NCBI GenBank assembly: GCA_963729875.1
Contig: CAVSPR010000004.1
Location: 992,001-1,056,000, forward strand
Direction: 5' to 3'
Length of the DNA stretch: 64,000 nt
Source of the DNA: DATBSL01 sp963729875
Lineage (GTDB): Bacteria > Acidobacteriota > Vicinamibacteria > Fen-336
Shown here: positions 1 through 10,537 of the stretch, piece after piece
Position numbering within the stretch: the stretch's first letter is position 1
Layout of the letters: each line of letters opens with the position of its first letter
Translations under genes and position numbers: made by a program
Notes under the pieces: model-generated
What the model was told of the DNA's origin: nothing
The model's database searches: none
What the model saw: the letters and a program-made list of their open reading frames with translations, nothing else

Positions 1-58
1 CCCCCCCGCGGCAGGAGCAGGACTGGCTGTGAAGCTCGATGCGGGACTCGTCGCTCAT
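1..58 (-). CDS. 5' end of an unidentified gene running off the window
   Basis: Only 19 codons are visible, beginning MSDESRIELH and continuing into a Ser/Cys-rich stretch (SQSCSCRGG). The ATG overlaps the stop codon of the preceding small gene in an ATGA arrangement, so the two are almost certainly translationally coupled and belong to the operon that starts with the NtrC-type regulator. Nothing can be said about function from this fragment. Confidence 0.5.
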   Translation of the reverse strand, partial: MSDESRIELHSQSCSCRGG

Positions 59-237
59 CGGCACTCCGCAGCCAGCAGGACGGCGGCGCGCGTCTGCTCG
101 GCCAGGCACTCCGGGCAGATCCCGTGCGTGGCCGCGGCCGCGGCCGGGTCCGCCAGGTCCAGGTCCTCCCAGCGGCCGGCGTCCGAGCGGATGCGGGCGC
201 ACCAGGCGCAGACGACCGGGAGAGGCTCCGCGCTCAC
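55..237 (-). CDS. Small CxxC/CxxC protein coupled to a response regulator
   Basis: A 60-residue protein with a GTG start that overlaps the TGA stop of the receiver gene by GTGA; the call rests on this coupling plus codon use. The sequence holds two Cys pairs, VCAWCARIR near residue 10 and HGICPECLA near residue 40. The pattern CxWCxxIR...W...SHGICPEC is familiar as a tail attached to receiver or PAS proteins, where it looks like a metal-binding knuckle. Here it stands alone beside a single-domain receiver, as if the receiver-plus-tail protein had been split into two coupled genes. A zinc site is an inference; the function is unknown. Confidence 0.72.
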   Translation of the reverse strand: MSAEPLPVVCAWCARIRSDAGRWEDLDLADPAAAAATHGICPECLAEQTRAAVLLAAECR

Positions 238-650
238 GGCGCAGCCCCGAGCAGGGAGTCCACCACGGCCTCGAGCTGGGGCAGGGGCAGCGGCTTCTGG
301 AGGAACGCGTCCGCGCCGCGGCGGCGGGCCTCGGCTTCGATCTCCGGCGTCCCGTTTCCCGTGAGGAGGACGACGCGCGTCTCCGGGCGCAGGTGGCGTG
401 ACCACTGGATGATGTCGAGCCCCTCGACGCCGTAGATCCCGGTGAGGCGGAGGTCCGCGATCACCACCTCGTACTCGGTGCAGGCGAGAAGGGCCTCGGC
501 CTCCTCCTTCTCCGCCGCCGCGTCCACCTTCCAGCCGTTCTGGCGGAAGTACTCGGACAGGGCGAAGCGGATGGCGGCTTCGTCGTCGACGATCAGCAGG
601 CGCCCGGCTCTTGGCTCCACGGGAGCCGACGGAAGCACGGCCCGTGCCAC
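234..650 (-). CDS. Single-domain response regulator (CheY-like receiver)
   Basis: The receiver domain starts at RLLIVDDEAA, which gives the acidic pair. It carries the phospho-acceptor Asp in VVIADLRL, a Thr in the switch region (VVLLTGNG) and the conserved Lys in FLQKPLPLP. No output domain follows, so it probably acts by protein contact or as a phosphate relay. The start is uncertain: GTG codons at 650 and 620 and a TTG at 695 are all in frame, and none has a strong ribosome site. It lies 90 bp behind the NtrC-type gene on the same strand and overlaps the small CxxC gene, so it is probably a member of a sigma-54-regulator operon. Confidence 0.85.
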   Translation of the reverse strand: MARAVLPSAPVEPRAGRLLIVDDEAAIRFALSEYFRQNGWKVDAAAEKEEAEALLACTEYEVVIADLRLTGIYGVEGLDIIQWSRHLRPETRVVLLTGNGTPEIEAEARRRGADAFLQKPLPLPQLEAVVDSLLGAAP

Positions 651-785
651 GGCGACGCCGCCCGGATGTCGGGCCCGCCGGCCGCCACAACTCAAGATGT
701 TGCGGTCACTTGCAGTGAGCGGCCGACGAACGGACCCGGGAGGACTTCCAGCCGGTGGACGACCTTCCAGACCCCGGACGGACGC

Positions 786-2153
<1,368 letters not shown>

Positions 2154-2170
2154 TCTTGTCCGCCCCCGTG

Positions 2171-2185
2171 GTGCGATTGTCGCAC
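2171..2185. promoter_or_regulatory. Short palindrome upstream of the NtrC-type gene
   Basis: GTGCGA-TTG-TCGCAC is a perfect 6-bp inverted repeat with a 3-base loop, 18 bases upstream of the GTG start and just after the end of the SnoaL-like gene. It could be an operator or a small hairpin. No T-tract follows, so termination is not supported. Confidence 0.25.
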
Positions 2186-2213
2186 GAGGGCGGGGGCGGT
2201 GCGCGCCCCGCGG

Positions 2214-2736
2214 CTACTTCTGGGCAGCGGCGGCCTTGGCCCGGACGACGTCGGCGGCGAACGAGAAGTGCATCTGGACGATGATCCACCGGCCCTCGCG
2301 CTTCTCGACGACCCCGGTCCAGCGCGTGTCCTTCCACCCGATCGGCTTGCCCTCCCACTCCCCGAGGTCGTCGAGGATGCACGACCACCACGCGACGTCA
2401 CCCGAGCGGGACAGGTCGATCCGCAGGTCCCGGACGTCGAGCAGGGTGGCCTTGAACCGCGGGTCCATCCAGAAGTCGAACCCCTTCACGAACTCGTTCC
2501 AGCCGACCACCGTGCCCGTCGAATCGGGCTGGAACAGGAAGAGGCGCTCGTCCTGGGCCATCACGCTCTCGAGCGAGAGGTCGGTCCTTGGTCAAGGCCC
2601 AGCCGATGGAGGCGCGGATGTTCTTCTCGATGAGGGCGATCTCGTCCCCCCGGGAGCCCCGGCCGGATGCCACGGCGCCCCCTGAGGCGCCCCACACGAG
2701 ACATGCGGCCACGACGGCGCTCGCCGATCGGCTCAT
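2214..2736 (-). CDS. Secreted SnoaL/NTF2-like protein, frameshifted
   Basis: The N-terminal part (MSRSASAVVAACLVWGASGG) is a signal peptide followed by GDEIALIEKNIRASIGWALTKDR. The reading frame then changes near 2575-2585 and continues as LSLESVMAQDERLFLFQPD through to VQMHFSFAADVV. The second part matches the end of an NTF2/SnoaL-like calcium/calmodulin kinase II association-type fold (FWMDPRFKATLLDVRDLRI, WWSCILDDLGEW, RWTGVVEKREGRWIIVQMHFS). A single missing base restores the protein to about 173 residues. These domains serve as ligand-binding or scaffold folds and no catalytic role can be assigned. It is probably periplasmic. Confidence 0.7.
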
Positions 2737-2918
2737 GGCTGAACCTCCGAAGACGCCTCGACCCTCTCGGGTCGTTCTCCGGGGACTACGCTCGCCGGAG
2801 CGCGGGGTTCCCTCGGAGTTTCGCCGTGCGAGGGGCGTCCGTCACATCGAGGGCACCGGAATTGCATCGCGTGGCGCCGGGCAGGCGGGGTGTCCTGCCC
2901 CCGGACAGGGGGTTGCAC

Positions 2919-3098
2919 ATGGGCGACGGGGACCGTCAGCGTCGCGCACCGGACGAGGTCGAAGCCGTGGACTTCGGCCCGTACTTCAACGACTGGCTCC
3001 GGCAGTCGACCGTCAAGGTCGCACGCCTGGAAATGCAGCTCGACGAGGCCGCGCTCGTCGTCATGGCGGAAGGCGACGACAACGCCCGCAACGGCTAG
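2919..3098 (+). CDS. Small hypothetical protein, 59 residues
   Basis: Starts at ATG 2919 behind a G-rich stretch (CAGGGGG, 6 bases upstream) and encodes MGDGDRQRRAPDEVEAVDFG... ending in EGDDNARNG. Codon third positions are overwhelmingly G or C throughout, which supports real translation. It is acidic and without a membrane segment. The segment VDFGPYFNDWLRQSTVKV looks amphipathic. No family is recognised. It stands alone between the convergent SnoaL-like and pectate lyase genes. Confidence 0.5.
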   Translation: MGDGDRQRRAPDEVEAVDFGPYFNDWLRQSTVKVARLEMQLDEAALVVMAEGDDNARNG

Positions 3099-3243
3099 AG
3101 AGATCGGATCCGTGCTCGTTCGGGGCCGCCCGGGCGCGGAGGATCGCCAAGGCGGGAGGTCCGGGCCGAGATCGTCGAAGGCCCGATGGACCTCCCGCCC
3201 CGTCCGCCGACTCGTCGCCTCAGTGGCGCGGCCCGGGACGAGC

Positions 3244-4596
3244 CTACCAGTTGAAGGGGCCCGCCTGGCTCGCCACGAGCGCCGGCACCTTGAAGGCCGG
3301 ATGGATGGACACGAACAGCGTTGGCGTCCAGCCGACCGCGCCTGCGAGGTCGGGATCGTTCACCGCGTTCCACTCGCCGCGCACGTCCACCGCGTGGTTC
3401 GCCGACGCCGCATCGAGCTGCGTGGCCAGCGTGACGATCGCCGTGCCGCCCAACCCGTCGATCAGGTCGGCCGGCTCGACGTCGCCGTCGGTCCGGAAGA
3501 AGTTCTGCTCGGCGTAGATCGCCGATTCCTTCCCCACGCCCCAGCTGTAGCCGTAGCTCGGCACTTTCTTGATCCGATAGTAGTTGTCGAAGACGTGGAC
3601 CTGGCCGTAGCGGACCCGCGGCGCGCGCTGGCCGACCCCGTCGAAGGCGTTGTGGTGCAGCGTCACCTTCAGCTTTCCGCGGTCGGCGGTCGCCCCGTCG
3701 GACGATCCGATCAGCATGGTCTTGTCGTGGTTCATGAAGCGGTTCCACGACACGGTCACGTAGTTGGCGGCGTTGGTGATGTCCACCAGGCCGTCGTGGA
3801 CCTGATAGAGCCGGTCGAAGTAGGTGGGCAGGGTGGCGTCCTCGGTCTCCACGTCCGCGAAGTCGTTGTGGTCGAGCCAGACGTGATCGCCGTCCCGGAT
3901 CGAGATGCTGTCGTAGAGCGCGTTCCAGTTGCCGGCGCTCCCGTCCATTGGATCCCAGGCCGGGAAGCAGTCGAAGGTGTCCTCGAAGCGCAGGTTGCGG
4001 ATGATGATGTTGGTCCGGCCGGTGCCGCGGATGTCGAACCACGCGCCCTTGATCACCGCGCGGCGATCGACGCCGACGATCGTCGTGTTCGAACCGACGC
4101 GGATACGGATGCGCGACTGCTGCGCCGACACCGAGGCCAGGCGGGCGTTCTCGAGCGGGCCCGAGGGCGGCACGCGTCCCCAGACCGCCGGGTCGTAGGC
4201 CGCGAGGTACGCTTCCAGCGTGTAGCCGTTGCGCTCGTAGTCCGCGCAGGTCAGCGGCACGCCGTTGTCGTCGGTGTTCGCGTCGATCGTGCCGTCGACG
4301 TAGATGATCTTCGGCACGCTCGACGGGGTGCTCGAGGGCGGGGGGTAGACGCCGTTGTTCAGGGCGGCGATGAGCTCCTGCCGGGTCTGAACGACGTAGG
4401 TCTGCTCCGGCCCCGCGGCGGCCCCGCCGGTCGTGCCGGTGCCGAACGACGCCCAGCCGTCGTTCGGCGCCAGCACCTCGCGACCGAGGTCACGCGGTGC
4501 CGCTCCCAGGCCCAAGGCGGTCGCGCCGAGGACCAGCATGGCCGCGGCCAGAGTGCCGGCGGCCGCACGGAACGATCCACCACCGTTGTGGCGCAT
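3244..4596 (-). CDS. Secreted pectate lyase, polysaccharide lyase family 1
   Basis: 450 residues with a clear ribosome site (AGGAGG, 9 bases before ATG 4596) and a signal peptide (residues 1-33, ending GLGAA). The parallel beta-helix core shows PL1 hallmarks: IIIRNLRFED, VWLDHNDFADVE (calcium-binding Asp region), HDGLVDITNAANYVTVSWN, and KVTLHHNAFDGVGQRAPRVR with the catalytic Arg of the RxPxxR motif. The reaction is calcium-dependent beta-elimination of polygalacturonate outside the cell. It lies 149 bp downstream of the GH30 gene on the same strand, so the pair looks like a plant-polysaccharide module. Confidence 0.93.
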   Translation of the reverse strand: MRHNGGGSFRAAAGTLAAAMLVLGATALGLGAAPRDLGREVLAPNDGWASFGTGTTGGAAAGPEQTYVVQTRQELIAALNNGVYPPPSSTPSSVPKIIYVDGTIDANTDDNGVPLTCADYERNGYTLEAYLAAYDPAVWGRVPPSGPLENARLASVSAQQSRIRIRVGSNTTIVGVDRRAVIKGAWFDIRGTGRTNIIIRNLRFEDTFDCFPAWDPMDGSAGNWNALYDSISIRDGDHVWLDHNDFADVETEDATLPTYFDRLYQVHDGLVDITNAANYVTVSWNRFMNHDKTMLIGSSDGATADRGKLKVTLHHNAFDGVGQRAPRVRYGQVHVFDNYYRIKKVPSYGYSWGVGKESAIYAEQNFFRTDGDVEPADLIDGLGGTAIVTLATQLDAASANHAVDVRGEWNAVNDPDLAGAVGWTPTLFVSIHPAFKVPALVASQAGPFNW

Positions 4597-4745
4597 GGCA
4601 AACCCTCCTGATTGGGGGCTGGAGTGCCCAAGCGGGCAGCCCGCTTCAGCGTGAATCGAAGTCCGCTGAGGAAGCAAGCCAAATCGGCGCCTCACCGGGC
4701 CGCCGGCGGCGCTGCCTGCCGGCGGGCGCTCACTTCTGCAGATCT

Positions 4746-6222
4746 TCACTGGCTCGCTCGTGCGTTCCACGTGAGCGTCGTGATCGAGACGGGAGGCAGC
4801 ACCACGCGAAGGCTCCTGCCCTCGAATTGCAGCGCGACGGCCGCGTCCAGGTCCCGGCTGTTGACCAGCTGCGCGACGATCTCGCCCTTGGGACTCCTGA
4901 AGGACACGCAGCGCACCCTGTCGAGGTCCCCGGAGGTCCCTATCCTCACGGAACCCGGGCGCACGAACTTGCTGAAGTGGGCCAGGTAGTAGTAGACGCC
5001 CATGTGAGTCACCCGGTAGCGTCTTGCGGTTCACGTGCACGACCGCGTGCTGGACGTTCAGGTCCGGGTTCTTGTGGGGCAGGGACACCAGCCAGGGCCC
5101 GCCGTTCTCGTCGAGGATCATGTTCCAGTAGATCCACGCGGAGGCGTTGCTCTCCATGTCGGTGACGATCTGGTTCGCCCAGTAGTCGCCGTCCTCGAAG
5201 TGCCACTGGGGCACCGGTACGCTGCGGGGCGTCCCGGCGTAGTAGCAGTGGCAGACCTCCGTCTGCCACAGGGGCAGGTCCGGGTACTTCCGCGCGAGCT
5301 TGTCGAGCCCCTCGAGCTCCGCCTCCGTCGGTCGGTAGCCGTGGTAGGCCATGGCCGCGACGTAGCCGCGAGCCGCGGGGTCGTCCAGCACGACGGGAAA
5401 GTGCTGGTAGGCGTCGGCGCGGTCCATCGCCTCGCTCGCGATGAGCTTCGTCCTGACCCGCTCCTGCCGAAAGAGCGGTCCCACGTGGTTCTTGAGCAGC
5501 TCGCGGATTCTCTCGTACGGGATCGTCGTGTAGACGCCCGGCTCGTTGAAGAGGCTGAGGTAATCGACGAAGACCCCGTTCCTCTCGTACTCCTGGAGGT
5601 AGCGCAGGTAGTACCGGGCGAGAGCCGGGTAGTACTTCGGGTCGACGTCCTGGTTGGCGTCGACGTCGTAGAGCATCCAGTCCGGGGGATAGTCCATGAC
5701 CGACTGGAGCAGGAACGATCCGTGCTTGCGCGCGCGCTCGATGAAGGTCAGCACGCCGTTCGGGCCCAGGTCCCGCGCGATGGTGAAGTGCTTCATCTCC
5801 AGGTCGCCGGGCGTGTCGTCGTACGAGTACCAGCCGCCGGCCGACATGAAGTCCGTCCCCGCGATGGGTGTCTTCATCGCCGAGAAGCCGGCGCCCTTCT
5901 CGGGATCGAACAAGGACACGAGGAGCGATTCCTGGCGGTCCGGCGGCAGGCTGTTCAGGCAGATCGAGCCCGCCTCCATGAAGGAGGCTCCGAAGCCGGC
6001 GATGGTCTGGTGCGTGATCGAGGAGTCCAGGCGGAAGTCCGCCTTCCGGTCCGGGGATGCCGGCTCGAAACGGAGGAGAGGCCTGGACTGCAACCGCTCT
6101 CCGGACTTCGACGAAACCACCACTCGGACCGGCTGCCCCTCGGATGCGAGCGGAGCGCCCCAGAATCCGAGGGCGATGCCGGCCACGACCCGGATTCCCG
6201 GCCCGACCCGCGTTCTCGGCAT
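4746..6222 (-). CDS. Secreted GH30-family glycoside hydrolase, frameshifted
   Basis: Starts at ATG 6222 behind GGGAG and a signal peptide-like N-terminus (IRVVAGIALGFWGAPLASEG). The family sequence IAGFGASFMEAGSICLNSLP is typical of GH30 glucosylceramidase/xylanase-like enzymes. The acid/base Glu sits in YLSLFNEPGVYT and the nucleophile Glu in LPLWQTEVCHCYY. Near 5027 the frame changes: HVNRKT is followed in the next frame by YRVTHMGVYYYLAHFSKFV and the C-terminal beta-sandwich ending NARASQ. Removing one C (ACG-C-TAC) joins both halves, giving about 490 residues. The substrate cannot be named; the pectate lyase next door suggests plant cell-wall material. Confidence 0.88.
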
Positions 6223-6234
6223 TCCGGTCTCCCG

Positions 6235-7422
6235 TCACCCGGCGCAGGCCGCACGGAACGATTGCGCCTTGCGCTCGATGTCCTCGTCGGTGGACCCGAT
6301 GTGGATGCCGAAGGCCGCCCCGAGACCGGCATCGACGACCCCGACGCTCAGGTTGATCGAGCGGCTGAGGATGTCGTCGGTTCGCGGATAGGCCCCCTTG
6401 CCCGCAGGCCGGCCATGCTCCGAGAGCCAGCGCGTCACGTGCTCCATGTTCGCGTAGACGTGCCAGCCGCTCCGGTCCACCGTCATCGTTCCCAACCGAT
6501 CGGCAACGCGGGCCGCGCGCGCGGCGTCGTCGAAGATCACCGTGCAGAGCGTCGCGCAGTCGCCCGCGGGGTCGGGAAGGGTCCGGAAGCGCATCCCGGG
6601 GACGCCGTCGATCCCACGCTTGAACCTGGCCTTCTTCTCCCGCAGGGTGGCCAGGATGGCGTCCAGCTTTCGCAGCTGGGCCAGGGCCACGGCCCCCGTC
6701 AGCTCGTTCATTCGGAAGTTCAGGCCGAGGATGCTGCGGGCCCCGACCTCGACGCCCGTTCGGTGCGGCAGGTGGCCCTGGTCGTGGATCGCGAAGGCAC
6801 GGTGGTAAAGATCGGTGTCGTCGGTGACGACGGCGCCGCCGTCTCCGGCGGTGATGGTCTTGAAGACGTTCAGCGAGAAGGCGCCGATCCGGCCCATAGT
6901 GCCGAGCCGCCGGCCACGGTACGACCCCCCGACCGCCTGGCAGGCGTCCTCGATCACCGCGAGCCCGTGCCTCCCCGCGATCGACTGGATGGCGTCCATG
7001 TCGCAAGGGTTTCCGAGCATGTGGACGGGCATGACGGCTCTCGTCTTCGCGGTGATCCGCCTCTCGACGTCGTGGGGGTCGAGGTTCAGGCTCTCGTCGA
7101 TCTCGGCCAGGACCGGCACTGCCCCGCAGAAGATGATCGAGCTGTAGGTCGCCACGAACGTGTAGGCGGGAACGATGACCTCGTCCCCGGCGGTGATACC
7201 GAGAGCCAGGAGCGACGTGACGAGCGAGGCGCTGCCCGAGGTCGTGGCGAGCGCGTGCCGTACACCGCAGGCCGTGGCCAGCTCCCGCTCGAAGGTGTGG
7301 ACCTTCTTCCGGAAGGCAGGATCGTCCGGGCTCCCGTACCGAAAGAGGTGACCGGACTCGACGACCTCGAGAACCCCGTCGCGCTCCTCCTGGCCGATCC
7401 ACTCGTGACCCGGTCCTGGCAT
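6235..7422 (-). CDS. DegT/DnrJ/EryC1-family sugar aminotransferase
   Basis: 395 residues from ATG 7422, chosen because GGGAGAGG precedes it and the protein then starts at the usual family position (HEWIGQEERDGVLEVV). It is a PLP enzyme of the type I fold: TTSGSASLVTSLLALGI binds the cofactor phosphate, VIEDACQAVGG carries the Asp that contacts the pyridine nitrogen, and the Schiff-base Lys is in LNVFKTITAGDGGAVV. Such enzymes aminate nucleotide-linked keto-sugars. It ends 12 bp before the GH30 start, so it is probably co-transcribed with GH30 and pectate lyase, an unexpected pairing of a biosynthetic enzyme with degradative ones. Confidence 0.9.
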   Translation of the reverse strand: MPGPGHEWIGQEERDGVLEVVESGHLFRYGSPDDPAFRKKVHTFERELATACGVRHALATTSGSASLVTSLLALGITAGDEVIVPAYTFVATYSSIIFCGAVPVLAEIDESLNLDPHDVERRITAKTRAVMPVHMLGNPCDMDAIQSIAGRHGLAVIEDACQAVGGSYRGRRLGTMGRIGAFSLNVFKTITAGDGGAVVTDDTDLYHRAFAIHDQGHLPHRTGVEVGARSILGLNFRMNELTGAVALAQLRKLDAILATLREKKARFKRGIDGVPGMRFRTLPDPAGDCATLCTVIFDDAARAARVADRLGTMTVDRSGWHVYANMEHVTRWLSEHGRPAGKGAYPRTDDILSRSINLSVGVVDAGLGAAFGIHIGSTDEDIERKAQSFRAACAG

Positions 7423-7623
7423 CGCCTCTCCCGCCCGATCTGGACGCCGATTCTCCCCGTTCTGGGTCGCGCGAGCGGCGAGCAAGGAGTCGAATCCCAG
7501 ACCCAGACCCCAGACATGAAGGGCGATCGACTCTCGGCCGCCTGCTGGCCAGTCCGGATCGAGTCCCCTGACCCGGGCGACGAGCACGCCTTCAGTTCTC
7601 AGCGCCGCAATCGGTAATGCGAG

Positions 7624-8718
7624 TCACCAGATCTGCAGCTTGAAGGCGCGATTCGACCCAGTGGCATTTGAGCCTCGTCCCACGAGGGCGCCCCCGTCCA
7701 TTCCCATGACAAATCCCAGATACCATCCCGAATCGGACGGAACGTAGGCGTTCAGGTCGGTCATCAGGCCACTCTGCCAGATGAACGGCGTGATCTTGCC
7801 GGTTCCCTGGAGCGCGAGGTAGCCGGCTACCTCGCCGCGATCGTTGATCGACCTGGCAAAACACTTGTCGTGACCGGGCAGCATTCCGAGGTCAATCGTC
7901 ACACCGTTGTTCCAGAGGACGCAGCGTAGCTCCTCACCGACCCAGGCACCCCCGACTACCTGACCCCGGCTGTTGATGTCAGCGGGTGAGCCGTTGTCGT
8001 ACCCCGTGGGCAGGCCCAGCGCGGTCGGAACACCACGACGCCAGGTCACGGGGCTCCCGTATGAATGGGTCGGATCTGAGCTATAGACCAGGCCGACGAT
8101 CTCGCCGAAGCCGTTGATTGCGATGGCTGCGCTAAGCGCGTACCCGGGAAGCCCGGGCAGGAGTTCCACGACGCCTCGCTGCCAGAGAGCCGCTTGAGGC
8201 GCAGACTCCTCGGGGCTCAACAACCCGACCACCTGGCCTCGCGCACTGATGTCAGACGCCCAGGACCTCGGCAGCCCAGGTAGGGTGGGCAAGGCCTTCA
8301 ACTGACCGCCCTCCCAGATGAAGGCACGCGTAGTGTAGGCGCCGGTGGAGCCCGTGCCGGTGGCGTTGCCGACGACCTGGTCGCGGTCATTCACGGCCTG
8401 GGCCACGCTGTTGGGCAGGCCGGGTAGCGTCCCCAGATCAGTCATTTCGCCAACGGGCGTAGGATCCCACGGCAACCGCTGCTCGCGTTCCCGTTCCTGC
8501 CAGAGGAACGCTCGATACGACCCATCGGTGGTCCCGGCCTGTCCAACGACATGTCCCCGGCTGTTGACCGCGAAAGCGGAGGCGTAGACGCCGCCCAGCG
8601 TACCAAGATCGACGGCATCTGCTTTCGACGACGGCGTCGCGCCGAGCTGCACCAGGCCCATTCCTGCGACGAGACTGACGCCGGCAAGGCCCACCCATGT
8701 ACGCCTCGACGTAATCAT
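7624..8718 (-). CDS. Secreted HAF-repeat protein
   Basis: 364 residues from ATG 8718 (GGAGAAA 5 bases upstream) with a signal peptide (residues 1-35). The rest is a string of about seven HAF-type repeats of roughly 50 residues, each with a motif like DLGTLPG...AVNDRDQVVGNA....RAFIWEGG. Repeats are visible at TLGGVYASAFAVNSRGHVVG, TLPGLPNSVAQAVNDRDQVV, LPRSWASDISARGQVVG, YALSAAIAINGFGEIVG, DNGSPADINSRGQVVG and DKCFARSINDRGEVAG. These form a beta-propeller-like extracellular fold of unknown role and are common in Acidobacteria and some proteobacteria. Confidence 0.88.
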   Translation of the reverse strand: MITSRRTWVGLAGVSLVAGMGLVQLGATPSSKADAVDLGTLGGVYASAFAVNSRGHVVGQAGTTDGSYRAFLWQEREREQRLPWDPTPVGEMTDLGTLPGLPNSVAQAVNDRDQVVGNATGTGSTGAYTTRAFIWEGGQLKALPTLPGLPRSWASDISARGQVVGLLSPEESAPQAALWQRGVVELLPGLPGYALSAAIAINGFGEIVGLVYSSDPTHSYGSPVTWRRGVPTALGLPTGYDNGSPADINSRGQVVGGAWVGEELRCVLWNNGVTIDLGMLPGHDKCFARSINDRGEVAGYLALQGTGKITPFIWQSGLMTDLNAYVPSDSGWYLGFVMGMDGGALVGRGSNATGSNRAFKLQIW

Positions 8719-8985
8719 GTGATTTTCTCCTTGTCCGCCCTCAGTCTCCCGCCTTGTTGAGACGACACGCCAAGAACCCATCCCGTGGATGGGCCTGACG
8801 GCACCGTTGGAGGGAGTGGAGCGAATCGTCAGGCGGTCAACGTCACGAAGATATAGTGCAGATGATCCGGTCGGCGGCAGCAAACGACCCAGATGACCTC
8901 GGGTGGCCCAGCCGCCTTGATCGGTGTCGGGTCATTCGCCGGCCACGCTGTTCTACTCGCTGAAGAAGCGTACTCTGTAGAGGCC
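8719..8985. other. Divergent intergenic region
   Basis: 267 bp between the HAF-repeat gene and the small HExxH gene, which diverge. TACTCT at 8971-8976 is a plausible -10 element for the rightward gene, with only nine bases to its ATG, so that transcript may be leaderless. Nothing else stands out. Confidence 0.3.
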
Positions 8986-9282
8986 ATGCGGCCCGCCGTA
9001 CGGATCATCTTCGCGCCGATCATGCGCCGCTCGAAGGGGGACCGGGACCGTGGCCTGTTCGTCCACGGGACCTCCCAGAACCGCACCATCACCATCGACC
9101 CCAGGTCGAGCGAGATCGGCAAGACGCTGCTGCACGAGATGATCCACCTCCGACATCCCGACTGGTCCGAGGAGGCGGTCGTCTCCGAGACGAGGCTGCG
9201 GTGGGGCAAGATGTCCTGGAAGGAGAAGGCCCGGCTGCTCCGGCTCCTCGGCGCCGCGCACCTCGAAGGCGAAGAACCCTGA
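8986..9282 (+). CDS. Small HExxH metallopeptidase-like protein
   Basis: 98 residues from ATG 8986. The segment GKTLLHEMIHLRHPDWSEEA contains HExxH followed by a further His and an acidic cluster, the layout of SprT-like or other minimal zincins. The N-terminus (RPAVRIIFAPIMRRSKGDRD) and LFVHGTSQNRTITIDPRS resemble the beta-strands that precede the metal helix in such mini-peptidases. There is no signal peptide and no Shine-Dalgarno sequence; a TACTCT hexamer ends nine bases upstream. It converges with hemW 12 bp away. The function is unknown; zinc binding is inferred from the motif only. Confidence 0.65.
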   Translation: MRPAVRIIFAPIMRRSKGDRDRGLFVHGTSQNRTITIDPRSSEIGKTLLHEMIHLRHPDWSEEAVVSETRLRWGKMSWKEKARLLRLLGAAHLEGEEP

Positions 9283-9294
9283 ACGCGAGCCCGG

Positions 9295-10486
9295 TCAGGC
9301 CGGGAGCGGGATGTCGAACGCGGTGGCCATGCCGTCAGCGACCGCCAGCCCGGACAGCGTCGGCACCAGCCACTGGCCACCGCCAGGGCCGGCCCGCACG
9401 ACGAGGCGGCCCTCGGCCACGAGGCGGCCGACGAGGGCGTCGTTCGCGGACAGCAGGTCGACACCGTAGCGCGCCGTGAAGCCGTCGAGGTCGATCCCGG
9501 CCGTGGTGCGCAGGCCCAGCATGACCGCCTCGGTCGCCAGCGCCTTCGGGCCGAGGGACTCCTCGCCCTCGACGGGCCGCTCGCCCGCCGCCACGCGGCC
9601 CTCCCAGCGCGGCGTGCGCAGCTCGTTCCACCAGCGGCGGGCCGCCGGCACGGCACTCGCGTCCCCGAACGCGAGCGAGTGCGCCGAGGGGCCGAGCCCG
9701 AGGTAGGGCGTGTGGTCCCAGTACTTGCGGTTGTGGCGCGACTCGTGGTCGCGGCTGCGCGCGAAGTTCGAGACCTCGTACGCGGAGTAGCCCGCGCCGG
9801 CGAGGAAGCGGTGCGTGAGATCGAAGAGGACGGCCTGCTCTCCCTCGGGCATCTCGGAGAGCTGGCCCCGCTTGGCGGCGACACCGAAGCGCGTGCGCGC
9901 GTGGATCGTGAGCTGATAGCACGACAGGTGCCCCGGTCCGAGCGCCGCGGCCGTCTCCAGCTCGCGCCGCCAGGCCTCCGGGGTCTGGCCGGGCAGGCCG
10001 AAGATGAGGTCGACCGAGACGGTGTCGAAGCCGGCGGCCTGCGCGGTCTCGACCGCGGCCCGCGCCTGCATCTCGCGTGTGGCGTCGGCCCAGGAAGCGG
10101 AGCGCCTCGTCGGAGAAGGACTGCACCCCGAGAGAGAGGGTTCGCACCCCGAGCCCTCGCCACGCGGTGCAAGCGTCTGGCGTCACGTCCTCGGGGTTCG
10201 CCTCCAGGAAGATCCAGGGCGTCGCGAGCGCCAGGTGCGCGCGGCAGGCCCCGAGCACGCGCTCGAGGTCCTCGGGCGGCAGCAGCGAGGGCGTTCCCCC
10301 GCCGAAGTACACCGTGTCGAAGGGCCGCGGGTCGCTCCACCCTCGCGCGGCGAGGGCCGCCTCGGCCACCAGGTGCTCGACGAAGCGCTTCCGCGCCGGC
10401 GGGCCTGCCTTCAGCACCGAGAAGTCGCAATACGGGCAGATCGCCGAGCAGAACGGGACGTGAAGGTAGAGGCCGGGAGCCGCCAT
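9295..10486 (-). CDS. hemW: HemW-like radical SAM heme chaperone, frameshifted
   Basis: The N-terminus (LYLHVPFCSAICPYCDFS) has the CxxxCxxC radical-SAM cluster site with the extra Cys typical of HemW. YFGGGTPSLLPPEDL and LEANPEDVTPDAC follow. Near 10080 the frame changes after FLGRRHTR and resumes at MQARAAVETAQAAGFDTVSV, running through GLPGQTPEAWRRELE, HNRKYWDHTPYLGLGPSAHS and a winged-helix C-terminus. About 396 residues when joined. HemW was long annotated as oxygen-independent coproporphyrinogen oxidase; the family is now taken to deliver heme to respiratory proteins. The last codons converge on the HExxH gene. Confidence 0.88.
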
Positions 10487-10537
10487 CTCCTCGTGACCAT
10501 AGCACCTGCTCCGCCGTCCGGCTGTACGCTTGGGGGC

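Noticed and set aside
3244..6222. A single 992-residue open frame spanning GH30 and pectate lyase
   Set aside because: The two domains belong to separate genes. A frameshift near 5027 puts GH30 into the lyase's frame by chance, and the lyase has its own ribosome site and signal peptide.
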